From assembly GCA_003451675.1 (NCBI GenBank), contig DMCY01000053.1, forward strand, positions 34,864 through 98,863: a DNA stretch of 64,000 nucleotides, in the 5' to 3' direction. Below, piece after piece: positions 36,776-43,370 of this stretch (position 1 is the first letter of the stretch; each line of letters starts with the position of its first letter). The notes under the pieces were generated by a model, which searched no databases, was not told the origin of the DNA, and saw only the letters and a program-made list of their open reading frames with translations. A program made the translations under genes and the position numbers. Origin of the DNA: Candidatus Atribacteria bacterium. GTDB lineage: Bacteria; Atribacterota; JS1; SB-45; 34-128.

Positions 36776-37825
36776 ATGCAAAGAGAAAGGCAAAACAAGC
36801 GGAGTAAACCGGGTGAAGAAAAAAAAGAAGGCTACATCATTGTCACCAACCACTTCCTAAAGAAATGGGTCAGTATATTAGGGGTAGGTCCTGTGGTGCT
36901 CTATCAGGAACTGCTTACTTACTGCCATAAAGGAAAAGTTATGGCCTGGCCGACCATAGATTCTCTTTGTAAGCAGATGGGGATAGCTAAAACTACCTTG
37001 CTTAGATACCAGAATACCCTGCTTAAATTCGGTCTGATTAAAAATATCAGAAGGGCTAAATCTACTACCGGTCATTATAGAAATAATATCTATCAGATTA
37101 CTCCTCTGGAAGAGCTCTCAGGGCCTCCGGATCCGGATAAAATAATAGATTTTATTGGTAGCAAAATGAAACCTGATAGGTATCAAAATGATACCTCTAT
37201 TGGTAGCAATATGAAACTTTCTTTGGTATCAAAACGCTACCCTAACAATACCAATCTTAACATTACCAATTCAACAGCAGCAACAAAGAGAGAAAAAGAG
37301 GCTGTTGTTGCTGTTAATTTTAAAAAATTAAAAGAGAAAGGAGAAGAAAGAATGCAAGTAATAAGAGAACGGTTAAGGGATTTAGATTTTGAGGAGGAAT
37401 TTATGGAAAAGATATTAAAAGAATATTCGACCAAGAAGATTGAAGAGAAGTTAGATTTGCTGTTGGAGAAGAAAAATATTAAAAATCCTGCAGGCTGGTT
37501 GAGAAGCGCACTAAAAAATGATTACCGGGGAGAGGAACCGGAGTCTCGGCCAATACCTCACCCCCACCTTAATCCTCCCCCCTCGAAGGGGGAGGAGACA
37601 AGAAGGATGGATTCCCGCTTTCGCGGGAATGACATAATACCCAATGTCATTGCGAACGACCGCAGGGAGTGTGGCAATCCCAAGCATGTCAATCTCGATT
37701 CCCTACTCCCCTCTCCCCTGGAGGGAGAGGGTCAGGGTGAGGGGGATAAAATCCTCTCCACTGAAGAAGCAAGAGAACGGTTTCATTCTCTAAGAGAAAA
37801 ATTAATGGTAATGGATTCACCTTAA
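36776..37825 (+). CDS. HTH_36-type DNA-binding protein, replication-initiator/primosome-like
   Basis: 349 aa. Residues ~20-110 form a winged helix (TNHFLKKWVSILGVGPVVLYQEL, WPTIDSLCKQMGIAKTTLLRYQNTLLKFGLIKNIRR) of the kind in plasmid and phage replication initiators or DnaD-like proteins. Residues ~170-250 are a helical region with a DnaD-like tail (LDFEEEFMEKILKEYSTKKIEEKLDLLLEKKNIKNPAGWLRSALKNDY). Residues ~257-335 are translated repeats: HPHLNPPPSKGEE, MDSRFRGNDI, VIANDRRECGNP, LPSPLEGEGQGEGD. The native end (STEEARERFHSLREKL) resumes after them. The start follows AAGGAGGAAG. Confidence 0.65.
   Translation: MQRERQNKRSKPGEEKKEGYIIVTNHFLKKWVSILGVGPVVLYQELLTYCHKGKVMAWPTIDSLCKQMGIAKTTLLRYQNTLLKFGLIKNIRRAKSTTGHYRNNIYQITPLEELSGPPDPDKIIDFIGSKMKPDRYQNDTSIGSNMKLSLVSKRYPNNTNLNITNSTAATKREKEAVVAVNFKKLKEKGEERMQVIRERLRDLDFEEEFMEKILKEYSTKKIEEKLDLLLEKKNIKNPAGWLRSALKNDYRGEEPESRPIPHPHLNPPPSKGEETRRMDSRFRGNDIIPNVIANDRRECGNPKHVNLDSLLPSPLEGEGQGEGDKILSTEEARERFHSLREKLMVMDSP
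37561..37745. repeat. Cluster of four nested palindromic repeats inside the HTH gene
   Basis: Four classes are stacked in frame: CCTCCCCCCTCGAAGGGGGAGG (37573-37597), ATTCCCGCTTTCGCGGGAAT (37611-37630), GTCATTGCGAACGACCGCAG...GGCAATCCC (37645-37681), and CTCCCCTCTCCC...GGGAGAGGG (37706-37740). No stop codon results, so all are translated. Confidence 0.65.
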
Positions 37826-37864
37826 TCTAAATCATAGGACGGGGGGAAGCTTATCTTTCTGAAT

Positions 37865-37922
37865 GTAGGGGCTTGATTCATCAAGTCCGAAAAAGGACGG
37901 GGCGGATGAATCCGCCCCCTAC
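37865..37922. repeat. GTAGGGGCTTGATTCATCAAG...GCGGATGAATCCGCCCCCTAC repeat
   Basis: Two adjacent hairpins (GCTTGATTCATCAAG and GGGCGGATGAATCCGCCC) are framed by GTAGGGG/CCCCTAC-like ends. Related copies are at 36694-36720, 38788-38843 and 59824-59880. This one sits 40 nt before the sigma-like region 2 gene. Confidence 0.65.
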
Positions 37923-37962
37923 AAAAAACTGAAAACTATTTTCGACTGAAAGGAGAAAATTT

Positions 37963-38277
37963 ATGTCCGAACTAAAAGAATTAATCACTCGTGCCAAACA
38001 GAGAAAGGTAAAGGCGATGGAGGAACTGTTCAATCAATTTAAGCCATTATTAAAATCGAGAGCCAAAAGATATTCCCGAATAGGCCTGGAATATGATGAT
38101 GTTTTTCAGCAGGGGGCACTGCTTTTTATCCTGGCTGTCTATGATTATAAAGAACAGCCTCCGGTTACTTTTGCCGGTTACCTAAAGAAAGTGATTGACT
38201 GGAGACTATGGCTCTATTACCAGAAATACCTTAAGCAAAAAATAGAAATCTCCTCTGGTTTAAAAATAAGTGATTGA
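37963..38277 (+). CDS. Sigma-70 region 2-like small protein (RsoA/HTH_16-like half of a split sigma factor)
   Basis: 104 aa. AKQRKVKAMEELFNQFKPLLKSRAKRYSRIGLEYDDVFQQGALLFILAVYDYKE...FAGYLKKVIDWRLWLYYQ matches sigma region 2 (core-binding and -10 recognition helices) and stops before any region 4. The next gene supplies a region-4-like HTH. In Bacillus subtilis RsoA and SigO form such a two-protein sigma factor, and YvrJ is encoded beside them. A YvrJ-like gene lies downstream here too. Its Shine-Dalgarno leader (CTATTTTCGACNGAAAGGAG) is shared with the holin gene. Alternative: a regulatory HTH_16 protein of an integrative element. Confidence 0.65.
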   Translation: MSELKELITRAKQRKVKAMEELFNQFKPLLKSRAKRYSRIGLEYDDVFQQGALLFILAVYDYKEQPPVTFAGYLKKVIDWRLWLYYQKYLKQKIEISSGLKISD

Positions 38278-38284
38278 GACTTGC

Positions 38285-38310
38285 AAGGGCGTATTGCAAT
38301 ACGCCCCTAC
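38285..38310. repeat. AGGGCGTATTGCAATACGCCCCT palindromic repeat between the split sigma genes
   Basis: A perfect GGGCGTATTG/CAATACGCCC hairpin begins 8 nt after the stop of the region-2 gene. The same repeat is at 39719-39746. It lengthens an upstream reading frame of the region-4 gene, but that gene's real start lies after it. Confidence 0.7.
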
Positions 38311-38330
38311 CAAATATCGTAAGGAGGATA

Positions 38331-38540
38331 ATGCTTTTGAATAGATTAGAAAATATCTTACAGGAAGTAGATATGGAAAAAGGTTATGAACGTTTAACCA
38401 TAAAAGAGAGAAACATTATCTCTCTATATTATCTGGAAGGATACAAGGAAGAAGAAATCGCCAGATTTTATGGAGTAAGCCAACAGGCAGTAAACAAAAG
38501 CAGAAAAAAGGGAATAAATAAACTCATGATTGTGTTTTAA
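38331..38540 (+). CDS. Sigma-70 region 4-like small protein (SigO-like half of a split sigma factor)
   Basis: 69 aa from the ATG at 38331. RLTIKERNIISLYYLEGYKEEEIARFYGVSQQAVNKSRKKGINKLM is a sigma region 4 HTH that would contact the -35 element. There is no region 2; that is in the preceding gene. The Shine-Dalgarno AAGGAGG is only 3 nt from this ATG and 9 nt from a TTG at 38337, so either may be used; a longer frame from TTG 38274 only translates the inserted repeat. Together with 37963-38277 it would form one functional sigma factor. Confidence 0.65.
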   Translation: MLLNRLENILQEVDMEKGYERLTIKERNIISLYYLEGYKEEEIARFYGVSQQAVNKSRKKGINKLMIVF

Positions 38541-38787
38541 AAAATACGGGCAAAAGAAAGTATTAAAGAATATTTAAAAATATTTATATGGTAGGTTGTA
38601 AAATAACCCTTTTTTCTTTTCTATATAAGTAGAGGGGTAAATTAGTCGTTAGTGAATAGTCGTTAGTCGTTAGCCGGAAAAATGAGAAAAAATAGGAGCG
38701 GACTAATAACCATAAGCTAAAAACAGTAACCAGTAATGAGTGACAAGTAATAGGTAACCCTTGATTAGCCTGAAAGTCAAGGTAAAG

Positions 38788-38843
38788 GTAGGGGCTCGAT
38801 TCATCGAGCCCGCTAAGACGGGTCAGATAAATCCGACCCCTAC
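38788..38843. repeat. GTAGGGGCTCGATTCATCGAG...TCCGACCCCTAC repeat
   Basis: This belongs to the same class as 37865-37922, with compensatory changes in the first hairpin (CTCGATTCATCGAG). It occupies the gene-free stretch 38541-38936 together with GTCGTTAGTGAATAGTCGTTAG word repeats (38640-38680) and an AT-rich segment that may hold a promoter. Confidence 0.65.
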
Positions 38844-38936
38844 CAGATACAACTTGCGATTTACATTTTAAAACTTGAATGCAAATCCTTAATTACTCAT
38901 TACCCCTCAATTAATCAGAAAGGAGGTGAAATATAA

Positions 38937-39164
38937 ATGGCCACAGTAGTAACCGTTCCCCGTGATTCAAGCTTACAGTTAAGGTTAGTAGTAGGCACTA
39001 ATCCGGAAACCGGAGCACCTATCGTTAATAGCAAAACCTTTAACAAGATTAAATCTACTGCTATCGAACAGGATGCCTATGATGTAGCTACCGCTTTAGT
39101 AGGCTTGCAGAAGTACACTGTAGATGAAGTCAGATTCGAAAAAGAATCCCAACTTACGGAGTAG
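38937..39164 (+). CDS. DUF1659 small protein
   Basis: 75 aa. TVPRDSSLQLRLVVGTNPETGAPIVNSKTFNKIKSTAIEQDAYDVATALVGLQKYTVDEVRFEKESQLTE matches the DUF1659 layout (strand, GxxxxGxPIxxxKTF, helix, strand). DUF1659 and DUF2922 usually occur side by side in Firmicutes and often near YvrJ-like and sigma-like genes. There is no signal peptide. The Shine-Dalgarno is strong (AAAGGAGGTGA). Function unknown; a small structural or regulatory protein of a sigma-controlled cassette. Confidence 0.75.
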   Translation: MATVVTVPRDSSLQLRLVVGTNPETGAPIVNSKTFNKIKSTAIEQDAYDVATALVGLQKYTVDEVRFEKESQLTE

Positions 39165-39264
39165 CAAATTAGTCGTTAGTGAATAGTGAATAGTCGTTAG
39201 CCAGAAAAAACAAGAAAGTAAAAATTAAAATAAATTAATCAATTAACCTTTCCCAATTGGCAGA

Positions 39265-39315
39265 TGTCATTCCCGCGGTTCCCTCTGTCATTCCCATGAA
39301 AATGGGAATCCAAAG
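39265..39315. repeat. GTCATTCCCGCGG / CATTCCCATGAAAATGGGAAT repeat
   Basis: Two short GTCATTCCC-type units form a hairpin (ATTCCCAT/ATGGGAAT). They are followed by AATTGGTCAATTGGTTAATCG word repeats up to the Shine-Dalgarno of the DUF2922 gene. Confidence 0.5.
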
Positions 39316-39394
39316 CATTTAATACCCGCATTTATGAATCGGAGAATTGGTGAATCGGTCAATTGGTTAATCGATAAGGAGGTGAAAAAATATA

Positions 39395-39667
39395 ATGGCC
39401 ACCGAATTAGGAGAAGTAACCAGTTATAAGAGACTGTATATGCAGTTTAGAGATAGTGCAGCTAAAACCATAAACCTAACCTTAAATAACCCCAAGAACG
39501 TAGATGATGGAGACTATGTGGACTTAGTTGCCCAGGATGCAGCAGTAGAAGGAGTGATGGATACGATCATCACCAAGAACATCTTCCATAATAACGGTAA
39601 TGACTTAGTAGCTAAAGTAAATGCTCGGATACTTGATTACAAGTCTACTGATGTTATGGATGTGTAG
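39395..39667 (+). CDS. DUF2922 small protein
   Basis: 90 aa. KRLYMQFRDSAAKTINLTLNNPKNVDDGDYVDLVAQDAAVEGVMDTIITKNIFHNNGNDLVAKVNARILDYKSTDVMDV matches DUF2922 (LxMxFxxxxGKTxxLxLxxPKxdLt, V...M..ii..niF...ngdl......a.iV). It pairs with DUF1659 upstream. The Shine-Dalgarno AAGGAGGTGA is strong. The protein is soluble and of unknown role. A perfect palindrome follows immediately after the stop. Confidence 0.75.
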   Translation: MATELGEVTSYKRLYMQFRDSAAKTINLTLNNPKNVDDGDYVDLVAQDAAVEGVMDTIITKNIFHNNGNDLVAKVNARILDYKSTDVMDV

Positions 39668-39705
39668 GAAATAATGGTTAACCATTATTTCCAGTTTTTC
39701 GTTTA
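39667..39705 (+). terminator. 26-bp perfect palindrome with T runs after the DUF2922 gene
   Basis: Positions 39667-39679 and 39680-39692 are exact reverse complements (arms GGAAATAATGGTT / AACCATTATTTCC), starting on the last base of the stop codon and followed by AGTTTTTCG. This fits a compact terminator or RNA 3'-end stabiliser. Confidence 0.5.
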
Positions 39706-39718
39706 TAGTTTTTAGTTT

Positions 39719-39746
39719 GTAGGGGCGTATGGCAATACGCCCCTAC
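39719..39746. repeat. GTAGGGGCGTATGGCAATACGCCCCTAC palindromic repeat
   Basis: Arms GTAGGGGCGTAT and ATACGCCCCTAC pair completely around a 4-nt loop. Same class as 38285-38310. It precedes the holin gene by about 40 nt. Confidence 0.7.
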
Positions 39747-39789
39747 CACTTGCAACTTGAAACTATTTTCGACAGAAAGGAGAAAATTA

Positions 39790-40170
39790 ATGCTTGAAAC
39801 TATTATATCTAAGTATCTATTAAATGCCCTGCTATTATCTTTAGTCTCTATCTTCTACAGTTTCTTAAAGAACAAATTAGGAGAAGATAGAGCAAGTACC
39901 ATAAAAGAAGCCATCTTATCTTCTATGCTCTGGGCAGAAGAAGAGCTGGGGATAGGAAACGGCAGCCAGAAATGGGAGATAGCCTGGAAGAAGTTGATAG
40001 AGATATTGGCTGATAAGAATATCAAATTAAGAAAATCGGAAGAAAAGACAGTAAAGACTATGATGAAGGCCAATGTGGGAAGGATTAATCAGCAGAGATA
40101 TGATTTGTTATTGAAGAAAAAATTAATAAAAGATAAAGGCCCTATCCAACAGTCACTTATGACTAAATAA
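39790..40170 (+). CDS. LLH-family phage holin-like membrane protein
   Basis: 126 aa from the ATG at 39790 (Shine-Dalgarno AAAGGAGA 8 nt upstream). One N-terminal membrane segment (YLLNALLLSLVSIFYSFL) is followed by a soluble helical part (AILSSMLWAEEELGIGNGSQKWEIAWKKLIEILADKNIKLRKSEEKTVKTMMKANVGRINQ) that matches phage holin LLH. It would permit passage of the neighbouring M15 peptidase across the membrane. There are no phage structural genes nearby, so it may be a domesticated lysis/secretion pair. Confidence 0.75.
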   Translation: MLETIISKYLLNALLLSLVSIFYSFLKNKLGEDRASTIKEAILSSMLWAEEELGIGNGSQKWEIAWKKLIEILADKNIKLRKSEEKTVKTMMKANVGRINQQRYDLLLKKKLIKDKGPIQQSLMTK

Positions 40171-40175
40171 ATTTC

Positions 40176-40243
40176 CGTAGGATAGGCGTCTCGCCTGTCT
40201 ATGTATCACCCCCACCTTAATCCTCCCCCTCAAGGGGGAGGAG
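40176..40243. repeat. AGGCGTCTCGCCT palindrome and CCTCCCCCTCAAGGGGGAGG repeat
   Basis: Two different hairpin repeats in tandem, with ATAGGCGTCTCGCCTGTCTAT (about 40181-40201, like 36450-36475) followed by CCTCCCCCT...AGGGGGAGG (40222-40242). An AGTTAATTGACCAATTGGTCAATTAACT palindromic word repeat (40252-40280) precedes the M15 gene. Confidence 0.6.
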
Positions 40244-40304
40244 ATTGTAATTAGTTAATTGACCAATTGGTCAATTAACTAACGACTGAAAGGAGTTAGT
40301 TCAC

Positions 40305-40721
40305 ATGCAAATGCTAAATAGTATCAATAATTTGAAAGTAGCTAAAAATTTTAAATTATCCGAGTTTGCCTGTCCCTGCTGTAATCTGGTAATGTTACAT
40401 CCCAAGCTGCTGGCTAAATTAGTAGAATTAAGAAATATTTTGGAAAAGCCAGTTTATATTACTTCCGGTTATCGCTGTTCGGGATATAACCGGAACGTGG
40501 GAGGAGTAGTAAACAGCTACCACCGTATCGGACTGGCAGCAGATATAAAGGTAAAAGATATTAGTTTAATTGAACTTTTAGAGATATGTGAAAATATTGG
40601 TTTTGGCGGAATCGGGTTCTATGAGAAGAAGAACTTCCTGCACTTAGATGTCCGACCTACCAAGAGGAGCAGGTGGAGGGAGGAAAAAAGGGGACACACT
40701 TTACTTTTCACCATGCATTAA
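40305..40721 (+). CDS. M15A-type peptidoglycan peptidase (endolysin-like)
   Basis: 138 aa. FKLSEFACPCCNLVMLHPKLLAKLVELRNILEKPVYITSGYRC, SYHRIGLAADI (zinc ligands H and D) and NFLHLDVR (catalytic/zinc H) define a peptidase M15A (D-Ala-D-Ala or L-Ala-D-Glu peptidase) as used by phage lysins. An added CPCC cysteine pair near the N-terminus may bind zinc. The last ~10 residues (GHTLLFTMH) are read from the inserted mobile repeat at 40690-40753, so the original stop was lost. It lies after a holin-like gene; a lysis or release function is inferred. Confidence 0.8.
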   Translation: MQMLNSINNLKVAKNFKLSEFACPCCNLVMLHPKLLAKLVELRNILEKPVYITSGYRCSGYNRNVGGVVNSYHRIGLAADIKVKDISLIELLEICENIGFGGIGFYEKKNFLHLDVRPTKRSRWREEKRGHTLLFTMH

Positions 40722-40753
40722 ATGCGGGAATATAAAAGAAGAATGTCCCCCTT
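40690..40753. repeat. GGGGACACACTTTAC...GAATGTCCCCC repeat overlapping the M15 gene end
   Basis: Full copy of the element at 33050-33113. It supplies the final codons and the stop of the M15 peptidase gene. Confidence 0.65.
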
Positions 40754-40791
40754 TCCCCCCTTTTGGTTAACTTTTAGAAAGGAGGAAAATA

Positions 40792-41061
40792 TTGGATATT
40801 CATAATTTAGCAGATATCATTGCCAATCAGGGGTTCCCTATCGCCTTATCGATACTCTTAATCTTTCGTATCGACAGATTTATGCAGGAGATAGTAATTG
40901 CCCAGAAAGAAGGATATCGGCAGGTCCTGGAAAATACTAAAGAGATTCACAATACTATCACCAATCTTAATCAGCAGAATCGGGAATATTATTCTCTGCG
41001 TTTTGCGGAGGTACAGAAAGAACTCTCGGGAATGAAGGTAGAGTTGGGGAGAATTGAATAG
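40792..41061 (+). CDS. YvrJ-like small membrane protein
   Basis: 89 aa from TTG with Shine-Dalgarno AAAGGAGG at good spacing. LADIIANQGFPIALSILLIFRIDRFMQEIV is the YvrJ signature (GFPIa-s..LL.R.d..m); a soluble helical tail (QVLENTKEIHNTITNLNQQNREYYSLRFAEVQKELSGM) follows. YvrJ is encoded near the split sigma factor genes of Bacillus subtilis. It is the last gene of the plus-strand cassette; a strong terminator follows. Alternative: BhlA/UviB-like holin. Confidence 0.65.
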   Translation: MDIHNLADIIANQGFPIALSILLIFRIDRFMQEIVIAQKEGYRQVLENTKEIHNTITNLNQQNREYYSLRFAEVQKELSGMKVELGRIE

Positions 41062-41083
41062 AGATAAAATTTTAAAATAAAAA

Positions 41084-41140
41084 GGGTAAGCTAAAGAAAA
41101 GAAGCTAATTTTCTTTATAGCTTACCCCGTTTTTATTTTG
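41084..41140. terminator. Bidirectional terminator between convergent operons
   Basis: GGGTAAGCTA (41084-41093) pairs with TAGCTTACCC (41118-41127) with additional pairing AAGAAAA/TTTTCTT inside. CGTTTTTATTTT follows on the plus strand and CCCTTTTTATTTT on the minus strand, so it can serve both the YvrJ-end and the sugar operon end. Confidence 0.85.
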
Positions 41141-41212
41141 TCATTAAATTTGCTAATATATATTTACTTTTTAACTCTATTTCAAATCATAATATAAATT
41201 ACAGTCACAGTT

Positions 41213-42109
41213 TTAACCGAATTTTATAAATTTCTTATCAAGTTCAGCCACCCCTATAACCGTATCTGCCCCGCCATAATAGACCAGGATTCTGTCACCA
41301 ATCTCTGCCTGACCACAACTAAATACTACTTTGGGGATATAACCATTTACTTCCCAATCGAGCTCAGGTTCTAATATTGGTTCAGTTTGTCTGGCCAGAA
41401 CTTTGGAAGGGTCATCTAAATCAAGGAGGGCTGCTCCCAGACAGTAACCTTTTTCATTACTTGTGCCGTGGTATATTAAGAACCAACCCTGCTTTGTTTT
41501 CATCGGAGGCCCGGCTATTCCTATTTTATTATATTCCCAATCAGAATCGGGTAGGGGCTTCATTATAATCTTATGGTCATACCAGGTTTTAAGGTCATCA
41601 GAATATGCTATCCAGATATCCGGTTCTCTTCGGTGAAACATTACATATTTACCTTTGATCTTCTCGGGGAACAGGGAAGCATCTTTGTTGGGTTCATTAA
41701 GGACTATACCTCGTCTCTCCCAGTCTATAAGGTTTTTGGAAGTTGCCAGACAAATTCTGAAGTCTTCCGGAAATCTACCCCCATACCCGGTATACATCAT
41801 ATAAAAGGTATAACCTATTTTAACAATTCGAGGGTCTTCCGGGCCCCTCGCCTCTTGTTCTGTATCATTGGATAAAATTGGTTGTTCTAAGCGGTTGAAG
41901 TGAATCCCGTCTTTGCTTACTGCATAACCCAGGCGATTAATATAGGGTCCTTCTTTTCCATTGGGGGCAATATCGGTAGCTCGGTAAATCATATGTACCA
42001 GGCCATTATCATATATTGCGGCACAGTTAAATACGGCTTCCGCTTCCCAGGGATGTTCTTTTTTGGGTAATAGGATGGGTTGGTTAGAGAGTCTTTTTAA
42101 TTTTATCAT
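41213..42109 (-). CDS. GH130 beta-mannoside phosphorylase
   Basis: 298 aa, typical GH130_2-size. Five-bladed propeller motifs: NPAA-like FNCAAIYDNGLVHMIYRATD, ARGPEDPRIVKIG (catalytic-acid Asp region), KDASLFPEKIKGKYVMFHRREPDIW, LIYHGTSNEKGYCLGAALLDLDDPSKVL, VYYGGADTVIGVA. GH130 enzymes phosphorolyse beta-1,4 or beta-1,2 mannosides to mannose 1-phosphate. It overlaps the glycosyltransferase gene upstream by 4 nt. Exact linkage cannot be told. It is the last gene of the sugar operon. Confidence 0.85.
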   Translation of the reverse strand: MIKLKRLSNQPILLPKKEHPWEAEAVFNCAAIYDNGLVHMIYRATDIAPNGKEGPYINRLGYAVSKDGIHFNRLEQPILSNDTEQEARGPEDPRIVKIGYTFYMMYTGYGGRFPEDFRICLATSKNLIDWERRGIVLNEPNKDASLFPEKIKGKYVMFHRREPDIWIAYSDDLKTWYDHKIIMKPLPDSDWEYNKIGIAGPPMKTKQGWFLIYHGTSNEKGYCLGAALLDLDDPSKVLARQTEPILEPELDWEVNGYIPKVVFSCGQAEIGDRILVYYGGADTVIGVAELDKKFIKFG

Positions 42110-43320
42110 TTAACTACCTCTTTCAATTTTTGATCATTTTTGATATCTTTAATCATATCTTTCCATAATAAGCGAAATTTAAAATATTCCGGCACTAACT
42201 TTTTTGCCCTTTCTTTGGCATAATTAATAAACTCTCGGGCTTCCTTTTCAGGCTCTGTTTCAGCTATGTTTTTATCAGATAGGGCTTTTCCAAGTTTCTT
42301 TTCTGCATCGGAAAAAACTTTATCCTCGAAAAAGCTACCCGGATATGGCATTAATTCCTCAATATCTATATTATTTAAATTATTATATTTTTTTACTTGC
42401 TCAATTTTCTCTTTTTCATAAATAAATCGCAAGATATCTTGTTTTAGTTGGGTAATATTAATCCTATTATGGATATTTTTATAATCAGGTTGTAAATGAG
42501 TTATATTTAATTCTTTATCTAAAAAGAAATTAAGCCCTTCCATTTTTGCATTTATTAAATAATCAATATCTTCTCCTCTGGTATTGTAGGGGTCAAAAGA
42601 TATTCTTTCTATAGTTGTGCGAGGAAATACCATATTTCCACCAAAGACTAGAGGGGTTTTGACTAAACGCCCCTCTGTATGGTCTAATCTATCATAGGTT
42701 AAATCCATAAGGTAAGATTTTTTATCAAAGAGATTTTCTAATTCCTCTTGTCCCTCAACTTTTAATCTATGATTCCCTTCTCTATCTAAATAGTAGCCAG
42801 CTACTCCTGCTACAAAATCTCCTTTGTATTCTTTCCCCACATATTCAGCTGCTTTATATAAATAATTACCATCATTAATTACTTCATCATCATCAATGCC
42901 AACCACCACATCACTATTATTAATATAAGACACGATCAATTGTAAGTTTCTTATATTATTATAATTTTCCAGGTTAATCTCCTGTAAAATCTTATAATGC
43001 CCAAGTTCAAATAATCTTTCTCTTAATATCTTTAATTTACTATAGGAAAAATGTTTTATTTCCAATTTATCTTTAAACTTATCAATAATTCCCTGAATTC
43101 TTTTTTCTACTTTCTCCGCAATCTCCACATTTGTGAAAGCTGTTATTACTAAAATATCAAAATCAGGATAATTTATCTTCTTAAAACTTTCCAATGTTCT
43201 GGCTAATGTTCCATCTAAATCAAGGGGAGTCGGATGGTCAAAAATAGATTTCTCTCCCTTATCTTTAATATCTTTAGGCCAGGTCCAATAAGTCGGTATA
43301 ACTACAGTTACTTTCTGCAT
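42106..43320 (-). CDS. GT-A fold glycosyltransferase
   Basis: 404 aa. VTVVIPTYWTWP at the start, LARTLESFKKINYPDFDILVITAF, and a metal-binding DDD in VVVGIDDDEVINDGNYLY near residue 145 mark a GT-A glycosyltransferase, followed by GEDIDYLINAKMEGLNFFLDKELNITHLQP. The long helical tail is acidic/basic. It lies between two GH130 genes, so it probably makes or extends a mannoside. No membrane segment. Donor and acceptor unknown. Confidence 0.7.
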   Translation of the reverse strand: MQKVTVVIPTYWTWPKDIKDKGEKSIFDHPTPLDLDGTLARTLESFKKINYPDFDILVITAFTNVEIAEKVEKRIQGIIDKFKDKLEIKHFSYSKLKILRERLFELGHYKILQEINLENYNNIRNLQLIVSYINNSDVVVGIDDDEVINDGNYLYKAAEYVGKEYKGDFVAGVAGYYLDREGNHRLKVEGQEELENLFDKKSYLMDLTYDRLDHTEGRLVKTPLVFGGNMVFPRTTIERISFDPYNTRGEDIDYLINAKMEGLNFFLDKELNITHLQPDYKNIHNRINITQLKQDILRFIYEKEKIEQVKKYNNLNNIDIEELMPYPGSFFEDKVFSDAEKKLGKALSDKNIAETEPEKEAREFINYAKERAKKLVPEYFKFRLLWKDMIKDIKNDQKLKEVVK

Positions 43321-43370
43321 TTTAATCTCTCCAATAATTATATTTATTCACAATAAAATATTTTACTTTA

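Noticed and set aside
33453..41061. Plus-strand cluster as a complete prophage
   Set aside because: No capsid, terminase, portal, tail or integrase genes were seen; only lysis-type and regulatory genes are present.
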